Shown in pieces: positions 33,293-42,849 of a stretch of DNA of 64,000 bases. Location: positions 124,001 through 188,000 of the forward strand of contig CALLDI010000001.1 in the NCBI GenBank assembly GCA_937998355.1. Reading direction: 5' to 3'. This DNA is from an uncultured Eggerthella sp. (lineage in GTDB: Bacteria > Actinomycetota > Coriobacteriia > Coriobacteriales > Eggerthellaceae). The notes under the pieces are model-generated. The model saw nothing but the letters and a program-made list of their open reading frames with translations. It did no database searches and had not been told where the DNA came from. The translations under genes were made by a program, and so were the position numbers. Within the stretch, counting starts at the first letter, position 1, and every line of letters begins with the position of its first letter.

Positions 33293-33322
33293 CATGCGCC
33301 GCTCCTTTTCGCGTCGCCTTGC

Positions 33323-33328
33323 TAGAAT
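33323..33328 (+). promoter_or_regulatory. -10 box implying a leaderless transcript
   Basis: TAGAAT ends exactly 6 nt before the ATG of the FUSC gene, and no ribosome-binding site is present, so transcription probably begins at or next to the start codon. Confidence 0.45.
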
Positions 33329-33334
33329 GCCTGT

Positions 33335-35596
33335 ATGGCAGCAAAAGGTATCTCATATTGCGCATCGCTGGGTCGAAAGGTGCTCGACGCGATCCCATTC
33401 ATCGCGTTCTTCGTCGTGCTCTTCTTCGCGGTCTATGCGGCGTTCGGCGTGTCGGACGCGCTGCTCGGTATCGTGTTCTTGTTCTTCTCGCGCACCATCG
33501 TCGATGAACCGGGCCTTTCGTTCGCGAACTATCTCAGACGCGCCTGTTGGATGATCGTGATGTGCCTGTGCGCCACGTTAGCAGGCTTGAGCCAGATCTC
33601 GTTCATCGTGGTCACACCGCTGTATCTGTTCTTCATCACCGTCACGAATTCGGACGATTATCTGCCGCGCAATTTCTATTGGCTGGGTATGGGTTATCTG
33701 CTCTTGCTCATCTATCCAGTAGGGGTGGAAGGCATTCCCTCGCGTCTCATCTCGGTGGTCTTCTCGGTCGCCATGACCACGCTCTTCGTCTACCTCATGC
33801 GCGCGATCTATCGCAAGACGGGCAAGCTCAACGCTTTCTTGCGCGATGAAGGGTACCTGCGCCGCGCATTCGGCGACGTGGGCGATCAGCTCTATGCGCT
33901 CGCACAGAGCGCTGGGAAGGGCGAAGGGGCGAAGCCGGACGTTCATCCACTCAGCACGTTCGCCATCGCGCAAGAGTACGCGCGCATGGAGTACGGCACG
34001 GTCTTTCGGCAGAACGGCTTGTTGTCAGGCAGGCAATGCTATGCGTTCGCGTTGCTCCTGTGTTGCGAGCAGATCGCCGATATCGCGCAAGCGGCAGCGA
34101 AGAAGCACGAGGATATCGATGAGGTCGAGCGTGCGTATCTGTTCGATCTTGCCCGCATCTTCCAAGACTACGGAAAAGAAGATGGGCAGGATCTGCTCAC
34201 CATGACCGATCAGCTCGAGCGATTCTTGGAGACCCATCGTTTGAATCAATCGTGCTACGAGGAGTCGTGGAGCGGGGTGCTCGAGGCATTGGTGCGCACG
34301 CTCAAGGACACGCGCATGCAGCATGATGAGACGACGCCGCTCATGCGAGGTCTGCGCTATCGTTGGCGCTTCCTCAAGGACAATTTCAGCTTCAAGCACA
34401 CGCAAACGCGCTTCGCGCTACGCCTTTCCATCATCGTTGGTCTGGCGGTAGTCGCGGACGTCCTTTTCACGGACTTCGCAGGGGCTCAGTTCGGCATCTG
34501 GATCCCTATCACGGCTTTCGCGGTGATAAACACCTATAACGACGAGACGCTGCGATCGACCATCGATAATGCGATCGGCACTTTGATCGGTCTCGGGGTC
34601 TTCATGGCGTTCGTCCATTTCATCCCCGATCTTTACCGCATGTACGTGGTCGTGACGCTCGGTTATCTGGTCATTATCATGAACATCCACCCTATCGCAT
34701 CGGTGGCAGCTGGTACTCAGATGGCGCTCACGGCGCTCTATCCGGTCGCGACGCTCGAGGACGCGATCTTCGGCAGACTGTTCTTGGTGTTCATGGCCGT
34801 TACGTTCGTGATGATGCTGGTCTTCGTCTTCATGCGAACGCAACGCAGCGCATCGATCAAGACGAAGATCCAAGAGCTCGAGCGTATCGACGCGCGACTC
34901 GCGGCGCACATCCATCAGGGTCTGGAGCAGGGACACGTGAGCCTTTGGCGAACCGCGCAACTCTTGTACTACCTGCATATGAATGCGTGGCTCTTGGAAG
35001 AGCTCGCGAACAATCTCGACCGATCGCTCGCGTCGTACAGCTTGCATCCAGACCAGAGCTCGAAGCGCAAGAAGCTTTCGGAGTCGGATCGTCGTCTCAA
35101 AGCAGAAGTCGAGCGTGTGCTGCAGGTGAACTATCAGTTCTCGATGGACGCTGAGCATGCGGTCATGCTGCTCGATCCGCGTCGTATCCCCGAACAGATC
35201 CTCGCTGAAGAAACGGAAGTTGGCAGCGGGCATGAGCCGCTCGAAACTTGCAGTGCTTCCGATCTTGCCGCGATGCTAGCATTCTCCGATGAGGGCGATG
35301 CGGTGCCGCTCTCTACGTCCGATCTCGAGCATGCGGATGCGGATACGACCGCGCGCATCAGGCACATCGATGCGACGGCAGAGCGTCTTGATGAGAAGAT
35401 CCATCAGCTCGAAGACCTGCATGTTCTCGAAGATATTCCCGATCACGATATCTTCGGACTCACGGATGAGTTCAGCGTCATCGCCGATCCTGATCAGCCC
35501 GAGCTGACGGTCACGTCGGCGAAGCGCCATCGCCAAAGGTTCAAACGCGTCTTGAAGCGCAATCTCTCGCGCAAGAAGCGCGATCGCAGAAGATAG
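33335..35596 (+). CDS. FUSC-family (aromatic acid exporter-like) membrane protein
   Basis: A 753-aa protein with two membrane halves: helices at about 20-155 and again at about 350-505, separated by a soluble helical segment. This is the duplicated arrangement of FUSC/ArAE-type proteins. The second half has the recognisable IWIPITAFAVINTYNDETLRS and DNAIGTLIGLGVFM stretch (typical text around the fusaric-acid resistance-like domain). The C-terminal about 250 residues are soluble, acidic in the middle and end in a strongly basic tail rich in Arg/Lys. Family members are proposed to export aromatic acids or other amphipathic compounds; no substrate is inferable. Convergent with purF. Confidence 0.8.
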   Translation: MAAKGISYCASLGRKVLDAIPFIAFFVVLFFAVYAAFGVSDALLGIVFLFFSRTIVDEPGLSFANYLRRACWMIVMCLCATLAGLSQISFIVVTPLYLFFITVTNSDDYLPRNFYWLGMGYLLLLIYPVGVEGIPSRLISVVFSVAMTTLFVYLMRAIYRKTGKLNAFLRDEGYLRRAFGDVGDQLYALAQSAGKGEGAKPDVHPLSTFAIAQEYARMEYGTVFRQNGLLSGRQCYAFALLLCCEQIADIAQAAAKKHEDIDEVERAYLFDLARIFQDYGKEDGQDLLTMTDQLERFLETHRLNQSCYEESWSGVLEALVRTLKDTRMQHDETTPLMRGLRYRWRFLKDNFSFKHTQTRFALRLSIIVGLAVVADVLFTDFAGAQFGIWIPITAFAVINTYNDETLRSTIDNAIGTLIGLGVFMAFVHFIPDLYRMYVVVTLGYLVIIMNIHPIASVAAGTQMALTALYPVATLEDAIFGRLFLVFMAVTFVMMLVFVFMRTQRSASIKTKIQELERIDARLAAHIHQGLEQGHVSLWRTAQLLYYLHMNAWLLEELANNLDRSLASYSLHPDQSSKRKKLSESDRRLKAEVERVLQVNYQFSMDAEHAVMLLDPRRIPEQILAEETEVGSGHEPLETCSASDLAAMLAFSDEGDAVPLSTSDLEHADADTTARIRHIDATAERLDEKIHQLEDLHVLEDIPDHDIFGLTDEFSVIADPDQPELTVTSAKRHRQRFKRVLKRNLSRKKRDRRR

Positions 35597-35616
35597 CTTC
35601 GGGCGGCTACCGCGCT

Positions 35617-37179
35617 CTAGCTCTGATTCCAGCGCGGTTCGTAGCCGGGCAGGAACGCATCGTCATGCAAGGGGTTCGGGCATGCCATGGGGTAGTCGCC
35701 ATCGAAGCAAGCAGTGCAGTATTCAGGATGCTCGGCATAGATGCAAGACTTCAGTCCTTCGAGCGAAAGATACGCCAGCGAATCAGCGCCGATGTAGGCG
35801 CACGTTTCTTCGACCGACTGCTTCGCCGCGATCAGCTGCCCTTGCGTGTCAGTGTTGATGCCGAGAAAACAGGGCCACACGATAGCGGGTGAGACGATGC
35901 GCAGGTGGACTTCGGCGGCACCAGCATCGCGCAGCATCTGCACGAGCTGCTTCGACGTCGATCCGCGTACGATCGAATCGTCCACCACGATGATGCGGCG
36001 ATTGCGCACCGCATAATGCAGCGGATTGAGCTTGATGCGAATGCCCTGTTCGCGCAGCTCTTGCATAGGCTGGATGAACGTACGATCGACGTAACGGTTC
36101 TTGATCAGGCCCTCTGAATAGACCACGCCCGATTCGCGCGCATAGCCGATGGCGGCGGGGATGCCTGAATCGGGAACACCGATCACGATGTCGGCCTCTA
36201 CGGGTGCCTCATGGAAAAGACGGCGTCCCATCGCTTCGCGCGCACGGTAGACGTTCGCGCTGTCGATCACGGAATCAGGGCGGGCGAAATACACGTATTC
36301 GAACAGGCAGTGAGCGGGACGTGCCGAGATGTGCGGAGCGCTGTTGGCAAGCTGCAGACTCTGGATGCCCGTCTTGTCGATGCGAACGAGCTCGCCTGGT
36401 TCGATATCGCGCACATACGTTGCCCCGATCAGATCGAGCGCACAGGTCTCGCTTGCGACCACCCAGCCTGCGTGCGAGGGCAGCTCTCCCAAGCAAAGGG
36501 GGCGGATGCCCGAGAAATCGCGCATCGTGTAGAGCGCGTCGGTGGCCAAGACCACCATGGAATACGCGCCTTGCATCAGGTGCATCGCGCGCTCGATCGC
36601 GCTTTCAAGGTCGTGCGTTTCCGTGAAATAGTGCGCGATGAGATCGGTCGCAAGTTGCGTGTCGCTCACGTGGGCTGCGTCCTGCGCTGTTGCAGCATCC
36701 AGGCTCTCAGCAGTGTCGGCGTGACAGCTCGCAACGATGGGAGCGTCGAGCGGACGGGCAAGCTCTTCGAGCAGGTCGGCAGTATTGGTGAGCGTGCCGT
36801 TGTGCGCAAGGAAGAACTGCTGGGTCGTGCCGTTCGCGTTCATCGCGCTGTATGTATGCGGGGCGAGCGGTTGTGCCATCTGATAGCTCACTTCAGGATC
36901 CTTGCCGCTCGTCGCGTATCGAACGTGTCCGATCGCGGCGATGCCTTGCAAGCTTTCGATGAGCGCATCGTCGAACACCTCGCGAGCAAGACCGAGTCCT
37001 TTTTCGCAGGTGATTGTACGACCATCCGTCACCGCGATGCCCGCCGATTCTTGGCCGCGATGCTGGAGCGCTTGCAGGCCGAAGAAGGTCATGCGCGCGA
37101 CATCGAACTTAGGTGCCCAGATGCCGAATACACCACACGCTTCATGCAGTTCGTCGTCAGCTACTGCTCGTGATGTCAT
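35617..37179 (-). CDS. purF: Amidophosphoribosyltransferase (PurF), Fe-S type
   Basis: A 520-aa enzyme for the first step of purine synthesis, PRPP + glutamine to phosphoribosylamine. A 14-residue propeptide precedes the glutaminase nucleophile Cys15 (HEACGVFGIW). The PRPP loop is IIVVDDSIVRGSTSKQLV. Cysteines corresponding to the [4Fe-4S] ligands of the Bacillus enzyme are conserved: in ASETCALDLIG, in PCFLGINT and the C-x2-C in YCTACFDGDYP. This predicts an oxygen-sensitive enzyme suited to an anaerobe. ATG 37179 has AGGAAG 3 nt upstream; the longer in-frame start overlaps dapL-side sequence and lacks family residues. Confidence 0.95.
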   Translation of the reverse strand: MTSRAVADDELHEACGVFGIWAPKFDVARMTFFGLQALQHRGQESAGIAVTDGRTITCEKGLGLAREVFDDALIESLQGIAAIGHVRYATSGKDPEVSYQMAQPLAPHTYSAMNANGTTQQFFLAHNGTLTNTADLLEELARPLDAPIVASCHADTAESLDAATAQDAAHVSDTQLATDLIAHYFTETHDLESAIERAMHLMQGAYSMVVLATDALYTMRDFSGIRPLCLGELPSHAGWVVASETCALDLIGATYVRDIEPGELVRIDKTGIQSLQLANSAPHISARPAHCLFEYVYFARPDSVIDSANVYRAREAMGRRLFHEAPVEADIVIGVPDSGIPAAIGYARESGVVYSEGLIKNRYVDRTFIQPMQELREQGIRIKLNPLHYAVRNRRIIVVDDSIVRGSTSKQLVQMLRDAGAAEVHLRIVSPAIVWPCFLGINTDTQGQLIAAKQSVEETCAYIGADSLAYLSLEGLKSCIYAEHPEYCTACFDGDYPMACPNPLHDDAFLPGYEPRWNQS

Positions 37180-37219
37180 GTGCTTCCTGTCTCTCTTGCG
37201 ACTCAGTGAATGATCGGTC

Positions 37220-38377
37220 TTACGCCAGTGCCTTGATGCGATCGACGGCTTCGAGCAAACGATCATCAGGCGTGGTGAGCGAGATGCGCACGTATCCTTC
37301 ACCTTCGGGACCGTAGCCGTTGCCGGGCGTTACCACCACGTGCGCTTCTTCGAGCACCTTCGTGGCGAACGATTCGCTGGTCTGACCTTCGGGAACCTTC
37401 GCCCAAACGTAGATGGTGGCCTTGGGCGATTCACATTCCAGTCCGATCGCGCGCAACGCGTCGACCACCAGGTCGCGCCGCTTTTCGTAGAGCGCGCACA
37501 TATCCGCAACGCAGTCTTGAGGACCCGTGAGCGCGGCGATGGCTGCGTCCTGGATGGCGGTGAACTGTCCTGAGTCGAGATTGTTCTTCACCGTGCCGAG
37601 CGCTTCGATCGCTTGCGGGTTGCCGCACGCGAAACCGATGCGCCAGCCGGTCATGTTGTACGACTTCGAGAGGCTGAAGAATTCGATGCAGCGATCCATC
37701 GCGTGGGGGCGCTGCAGGATGGAGGGGGCTTCATAGCCGTCGTAGCAGATGTCGCAGTAGGCATTGTCGTGCGCGAGCAGGATGTCGTGTTCGCGGCAGA
37801 ACGCGATCGCGCGATCGAAGTATTCAGGCGTCGCGCACGCGCCGGTCGGATTGTTCGGGTAGCCCAGGAACATGATCTTCGCGCGTTCGAGCACCTCTTC
37901 GGGGATGTTATCGAAGTCGGCCAAGAAGCCGTTACTCTTGTTCATCGGCATGAAGTAGGTGTTCGCGCTCTGCAGGGTAGCGCCGCCCGAATAGACGGGA
38001 TAGCCGATGGCGGGCGCGAGCACGTAGTCGCCCGGATCCACGAAAGCGGTATGCAGGTGCGCGATGCCTTCCTTGCTGCCGATGAGCGCGAGCACTTCGG
38101 TCTTCGGATCGAGCGTCACGCCGAACTTGCGCTGCATGTAATCGGCGCATGCCTGGCGGTATTCGAGCGAACCTGCGTAGTCGGGGTACTGATGATTCTT
38201 AGGATCGCGGATGGCTTCGGCCATCGCATCGACGATGTGTTCGGGCGTTGGCATGTCTGGATCGCCCACGCCAAGCGAGATGACATCGATGCCCTGATCG
38301 GCCAGCGCTGCTCGCTTGGCATCGATGCGGGCGAACAGATAGGGGGCAAGGTGATTGAGGCATTCAGCGGTTTGCAT
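37220..38377 (-). CDS. dapL: LL-diaminopimelate aminotransferase
   Basis: A 385-aa PLP enzyme that converts tetrahydrodipicolinate directly to LL-diaminopimelate, bypassing the acyl-blocked DapD/C/E route. The N-terminal block LAPYLFARIDAKRAAL and DVISLGVGDPDMPTP, then GSKEGIAHLHTAFVDPGD, GYPNNPTGA, HDNAYCDICYDGY and the Schiff-base Lys in SLSKSYNMTGWRIGF match DapL. Linkage to dapF supports the assignment over other class I/II aminotransferases. A structured repeat element lies between it and dapF. Confidence 0.92.
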   Translation of the reverse strand: MQTAECLNHLAPYLFARIDAKRAALADQGIDVISLGVGDPDMPTPEHIVDAMAEAIRDPKNHQYPDYAGSLEYRQACADYMQRKFGVTLDPKTEVLALIGSKEGIAHLHTAFVDPGDYVLAPAIGYPVYSGGATLQSANTYFMPMNKSNGFLADFDNIPEEVLERAKIMFLGYPNNPTGACATPEYFDRAIAFCREHDILLAHDNAYCDICYDGYEAPSILQRPHAMDRCIEFFSLSKSYNMTGWRIGFACGNPQAIEALGTVKNNLDSGQFTAIQDAAIAALTGPQDCVADMCALYEKRRDLVVDALRAIGLECESPKATIYVWAKVPEGQTSESFATKVLEEAHVVVTPGNGYGPEGEGYVRISLTTPDDRLLEAVDRIKALA

Positions 38378-38415
38378 GAGATCTTCTTTCTCGGTCGAGT
38401 GATGAATAGTACCGA

Positions 38416-38544
38416 CTGGTCCAGTTCGGCTGAGAGGGCTCAGGCTCCGGCGTCGCTTCGGTCGAACTAACTTTGCTGCGCAAAGTGGATTTCTCCCTCG
38501 CTTTGGCCAAGTCGCCTTCGTCCCTCTTAGCCAAACTGAACCAG
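38416..38544. repeat. Dispersed palindromic intergenic element, copy A
   Basis: A 129-bp element bounded by 23-bp arms (38416-38438 and 38522-38544) that are inverted repeats with about 20 of 23 positions complementary. The core at 38450-38507 is about 85-90% identical to a second copy at 44325-44383. Inside the core is a 7-bp hairpin ACTTTGC / GCAAAGT (38470-38486). It sits between the dapF stop, 4 bp away, and the dapL start. It encodes no convincing protein. Confidence 0.7.
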
Positions 38545-38548
38545 AGGA

Positions 38549-39511
38549 TCATTCGTGTTTTTCGCAGAGTGAAGCAAGGTCGACCGCGCCTGTGAAGCTT
38601 TCACGCGCCGGGCCGGTCATGATCACGTGTCCTTCTTCGAGCGCGATATGAAGCGTGCCGCCCAACAGGTGCAGGTTCGCTTCCTCGTCCGTGAAGCCGA
38701 GCAGATGCGCAGCCACCTGGGTCGCGCATGCGCCGGTGCCGCAGGCATGCGTTTCCCCGCAACCGCGTTCGAACACGCGCATCGCGATGGTGCCGCGATC
38801 TTGCACGACGGCGAATTCGACGTTGGTCTTTTCAGGGAAGACGGAGTGGGATTCGAAGAACGCGCCGATGCGATCGACATCGAGCGTATCGAGCGAACGC
38901 TCTTCAGCATTGAAGCATTCTGCTGGAAGTGCAGCTATCATCTGGTCGTCCAAGAAGCACACCGCATGCGGATTTCCCATGCTCACGCAGGTGAACGCGA
39001 ACGTTCCCCAGGGGGATACGAGCGGCGATTCTCCTACGTAGGAGTGCGATTCTTCGGAAACGTGATCGGCTTCGAGCGTGGTGGGGATATCAGGTGCATG
39101 GAGGATGGGCTCGCCCATATCGACCGTGGCGGTATCGAGCTTGCCGTCTTCATCGAGCGTGAAGGTGATGGGCTTCGGGCCTGAGAGCGTATCGGCGATG
39201 AACCGACCGCTGTTCGTGCCTGGTTCGGGCGTGACGTAGCCATGGTCGACCAGGAATTTCGCGAAGCAACGTACGCCATTGCCGCACATTTGCGCGAGCG
39301 TTCCGTCGGCATTGATGTAGTGCATGTAGCCTGCGCATTCAGGCCGCGGCGAGGGCTTCACCACGATGACACCATCTGCGCCGATGCCGGTATGGCGATC
39401 GCAGAGCGCGGCAACTTCGGCAGCGGAGGGTTCGAAGTCATGCCGCATGGCATCGAAGAAGACGAAGTCGTTCCCGAGACCGTGCAGCTTCCAAAATGAT
39501 TGGGTCGTCAC
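38549..39511 (-). CDS. dapF: Diaminopimelate epimerase
   Basis: A 320-aa PLP-independent epimerase that makes meso-diaminopimelate for lysine and peptidoglycan. FWKLHGLGNDFVFFD opens the protein. The two catalytic cysteines lie in QMCGNGVRCFAKF (Cys76) and in GETHACGTGACATQVAA. A GTG start at 39511 with AAAGGA 5 nt upstream fits the family N-terminus; the ATG eight residues earlier would include the Shine-Dalgarno. Upstream of dapL and purF on the same strand. Confidence 0.95.
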   Translation of the reverse strand: MTTQSFWKLHGLGNDFVFFDAMRHDFEPSAAEVAALCDRHTGIGADGVIVVKPSPRPECAGYMHYINADGTLAQMCGNGVRCFAKFLVDHGYVTPEPGTNSGRFIADTLSGPKPITFTLDEDGKLDTATVDMGEPILHAPDIPTTLEADHVSEESHSYVGESPLVSPWGTFAFTCVSMGNPHAVCFLDDQMIAALPAECFNAEERSLDTLDVDRIGAFFESHSVFPEKTNVEFAVVQDRGTIAMRVFERGCGETHACGTGACATQVAAHLLGFTDEEANLHLLGGTLHIALEEGHVIMTGPARESFTGAVDLASLCEKHE

Positions 39512-39545
39512 CGGGATCCTTTCTCTGGCACGCATACAACGTTTT

Positions 39546-39574
39546 CTTCTACGCTACGCGTCGAATATTTCCAA
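39546..39574 (-). promoter_or_regulatory. Candidate promoter for dapF-dapL
   Basis: On the minus strand TTGGAA (39574-39569) and TAGAAG (39551-39546) are 17 bp apart, about 35 nt before the dapF GTG. It lies in the 98-bp gap after carB. Confidence 0.35.
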
Positions 39575-39609
39575 CGTGTTTAAAGTGCGTAACGTTTCGT
39601 CGAAAGGAC

Positions 39610-42600
39610 CTAATGCAAGTCTTGGAGCGCGAGCACATCGAGCGTGCCGGCGCGCGCGACCTCCATGCCGGCGATCATAGCTTGCGCGCCCGCCAGCGTG
39701 GTGGTGTGGCAGATGCCGTGGCGCACGGCGGCGCTGCGGATCTCGTAGCCGTCGCTGCGGGTGGCGGTGCCGAACGGCGTGTTGATGATGAGCGATATCT
39801 TCCCGTCGCGGATGAGATCGAGCGCACTGGGCTGCCCATTCGGTGCATCGCCTTCGTGGATCTTACCCACTTCAAGGCAATCGATGCCGCTCGCGCGCAG
39901 CATCTTGGCCGTACCCTGCGTCGCGACGATGCCGAAGCCCATGCGTTCTACATCGCGAATGAGCGAGACGATCGAACGCTTGTCGCCGTCGTTGACGCTC
40001 ACGAACGCCAGACCGCCTTCTGGCAGCGCGTAGTCGATCGCGAACTGCGTCTTCGCATAGGCAGCTGGCACGGTGGGAGCGATGCCCATCACCTCGCCGG
40101 TCGATTTCATCTCAGGACCCAAGATCACGCGGGCACCGGGGAAGCGACCCCACGGCATCACGGCTTCTTTCACGCAATAGAATCCTGGTTCACGCTCTTG
40201 AGCGGGCAGACCGAGATCAGCAAGCTTCTCACCAGCCATGATGCGCGCCGCAGCCTTCGCGAGCGCAACGCCGGTGGCTTTCGAGACGAAGGGCACCGTG
40301 CGGCTCGCGCGCGGGTTCGCTTCGATCACGTAGACGTTCTGATCCTTGATGGCGAACTGGATGTTGAGCAGACCGACCACGCCCAAGCGCAGGGCGAGTT
40401 CGCGCGCGATGGCCTCCAAGCGCGCGACGATGTTGGCCGACAGCGAATAGGGAGGGATGACGCACGCTGAGTCGCCTGAGTGGATGCCCGCCATCTCGAT
40501 GTGCTCCATCACGCCGCCGATGTAGACATCCTGTCCATCGCAGAGGGCATCCAGGTCGACCTCGATCGCGCCTTCTAGGAATTTGTCCAGATAGATGGGG
40601 TGATCGGGCGAGATCTGAGCAGCTTGCGCCATGTAGGTCTCGAGCTGGCCGGCATCGTAGACGATGGCCATGCCACGGCCACCCAGCACGTAGCTCGGGC
40701 GCACGAGCAGCGGAAAGCCGATCTGCTGCGCGACGCGACATGCTTGTTCGTAGGTGGAAGCCATACCGGCAGCAGGGTAGGCGATACCGAGTTCGTCGAG
40801 GATGCTCGAGAACAGGTCGCGGTCTTCCGCTAGGTCGATGGAGGCAGGTGAGGTGCCGATGATAGGTACGCCTGCCTCTTGGAGCGCGCCTGCCAGTTTG
40901 AGCGGCGTTTGGCCGCCCAGGGTCAGGATCACTCCGTCAGGGTCGGTCGCTTCGACCACATCCATCACGTCCTCGAACGTGAGCGGCTCGAAGAACAACA
41001 TGTCGGAGGTATCGTAGTCGGTCGAGACGGTTTCGGGATTGCAGTTGACCATGATGGTCTCGAACCCAGCTTGGGCCAGTGCATAACTGGCCTGCACGCA
41101 GCAATAGTCGAACTCGATGCCTTGGCCGATGCGGTTAGGGCCAGCACCGAGGATCATGATGCGCGGACGGCGCTTGGGTTCGATCTCGCTCTCAGCTGCA
41201 TCGTAGGTCTTGTAGTGGTACGAAGTCGAGCTGGCGAATTCTGCGGCGCAGGTATCGACGGTCTTGAACGCGGGCAGCACGCCCAAGATCTTGCGGCACG
41301 CGCGAACGGTCGCCTCGGTCGCACCGGTGAGCTCCGCGATGGCGGCATCGCTCATGCCTTCTTCCTTCAGGAGGCGCAGCGTCGGTTCGTCGAGCTGATC
41401 GAGGCGCAGGTCGGAAAGATTCTCCTGCATCTGCACCATATCGAAGATGCAGCCGAGGAAGAACGGATCGATGCCGGATAGCTCATGGATACGCTCGACC
41501 GAAAGCCCCCGACGAAATCCGTCTGCCACCTGGAAGATGCGGTTCGCGGTCGGTCGTGCGATCTGGTTCTCGAGCTCTGCGGTGGTCATGCTGGCGGAGC
41601 ATGCGGCTTCCTTCGCGGTGGGGAGCAGGCCGATGTGGTCGTCTTCGAGACTACGGAGCGCTTTGTCGAGCGCCTCTTCGAACGTGCGCCCGATGGCCAT
41701 CACTTCGCCGACCGCTTTCATGCGGGTGGTGAGCGTGTCATCGGAGCCTTGGAACTTCTCGAAAGCGAAGCGCGGCACCTTCACCACGCAGTAGTCGATG
41801 GAAGGCTCGAAGCAGGCGGGCGTGATGCGGGTGATATCGTTCATGATCTCGTCGAGCGTGTAGCCTACCGCGAGCTTCGCGGCTGCCTTCGCGATCGGAA
41901 AGCCCGTTGCTTTCGACGCGAGCGCGGAAGAGCGCGAGACGCGCGGGTTCATCTCGATCACGATCATGCGACCGTTCTCGGGGTTGATGGCGAACTGCAC
42001 GTTCGAGCCGCCGGTCTCGACACCGATCTTCTCGAGGATCGCGAGCGATGCCACGCGCATGCGCTGATACTCCACGTCCGAGAGCGTTTGTGCGGGCGCA
42101 ACGGTGATCGAGTCGCCCGTGTGCACGCCCATCGGGTCGAGGTTTTCGATGGAGCACACGATGATGCCATTGCCGGCCGCATCGCGCATGACCTCCATCT
42201 CGAATTCTTTCCAGCCCATGATACTCTCTTCCACCAGTACTTCGCCGATGGGGGAGAGCTCGATGCCTTGCGCCGCGATGCGCGCGAGCTCTTCAGGATT
42301 CGCCGCCGCGCCGCCGCCTGCGCCACCCAGCGTGAACGAGGGGCGCAGGATGACCGGGTAGCCGATGGTCTGGGCGATCTCGAGCGCTTGATCGACGGAG
42401 TAGGCGTAATCGCCCCGCGCGACCTCGACGCCGATCTCGCCCATCGCTTCGTTGAAGAGCTTGCGATTCTCGCCCTTTTGGATGGCGGCAAGATCGCAGC
42501 AGATCAGCTCGACGCCCCACGTATCGAGCACGCCTGCTTCAGCGAGCTCGACCGCGGCATTCAGTGCCGTTTGTCCACCAAGGGTGGCGAGCAGCGCATC

Positions 42601-42849
42601 GGGGCGTTCGCGCTCGATGATGCGTTCGATGAATTCCTTGGTGATGGGCTCGACGTAGGTGCGATCGACCAGTTCGGGATCGGTCATGATGGTGGCCGGG
42701 TTGGAATTCACCAACACGACGCGATAGCCTTCTTCCTTCAAGACCTTGCATGCTTGCGCGCCCGAGTAGTCGAACTCGCAGGCTTGTCCGATGACGATCG
42801 GACCCGAGCCGATCACGAGGATGGTCTGAATATCGGTGCGCTTAGGCAT
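39610..42849 (-). CDS. carB: Carbamoyl-phosphate synthase, large subunit
   Basis: A 1079-aa ammonia-dependent synthetase with two homologous ATP-grasp halves. The first half opens TILVIGSGPIVIGQACEFDYSG and the second ILGAGPNRIGQGIEFDYC. Each has the carboxylate-binding ATP-grasp text (VIEMNPRVSRSSALASKATG and VIEANPRASRTVPFVSKATG). The C-terminal allosteric MGS-like domain ends near GICHTTTLAGAQAMI. ATG 42849 has AAGGAGG 6 nt upstream and overlaps the end of carA by 8 nt. The product feeds pyrimidine and arginine synthesis; argC and argJ appear at the end of the window. Confidence 0.97.
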   Translation of the reverse strand: MPKRTDIQTILVIGSGPIVIGQACEFDYSGAQACKVLKEEGYRVVLVNSNPATIMTDPELVDRTYVEPITKEFIERIIERERPDALLATLGGQTALNAAVELAEAGVLDTWGVELICCDLAAIQKGENRKLFNEAMGEIGVEVARGDYAYSVDQALEIAQTIGYPVILRPSFTLGGAGGGAAANPEELARIAAQGIELSPIGEVLVEESIMGWKEFEMEVMRDAAGNGIIVCSIENLDPMGVHTGDSITVAPAQTLSDVEYQRMRVASLAILEKIGVETGGSNVQFAINPENGRMIVIEMNPRVSRSSALASKATGFPIAKAAAKLAVGYTLDEIMNDITRITPACFEPSIDYCVVKVPRFAFEKFQGSDDTLTTRMKAVGEVMAIGRTFEEALDKALRSLEDDHIGLLPTAKEAACSASMTTAELENQIARPTANRIFQVADGFRRGLSVERIHELSGIDPFFLGCIFDMVQMQENLSDLRLDQLDEPTLRLLKEEGMSDAAIAELTGATEATVRACRKILGVLPAFKTVDTCAAEFASSTSYHYKTYDAAESEIEPKRRPRIMILGAGPNRIGQGIEFDYCCVQASYALAQAGFETIMVNCNPETVSTDYDTSDMLFFEPLTFEDVMDVVEATDPDGVILTLGGQTPLKLAGALQEAGVPIIGTSPASIDLAEDRDLFSSILDELGIAYPAAGMASTYEQACRVAQQIGFPLLVRPSYVLGGRGMAIVYDAGQLETYMAQAAQISPDHPIYLDKFLEGAIEVDLDALCDGQDVYIGGVMEHIEMAGIHSGDSACVIPPYSLSANIVARLEAIARELALRLGVVGLLNIQFAIKDQNVYVIEANPRASRTVPFVSKATGVALAKAAARIMAGEKLADLGLPAQEREPGFYCVKEAVMPWGRFPGARVILGPEMKSTGEVMGIAPTVPAAYAKTQFAIDYALPEGGLAFVSVNDGDKRSIVSLIRDVERMGFGIVATQGTAKMLRASGIDCLEVGKIHEGDAPNGQPSALDLIRDGKISLIINTPFGTATRSDGYEIRSAAVRHGICHTTTLAGAQAMIAGMEVARAGTLDVLALQDLH

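Noticed and set aside
39496..40470. 324-codon plus-strand frame opposite the end of carB
   Set aside because: Shadow of CarB with low-complexity composition and no supporting start signal.
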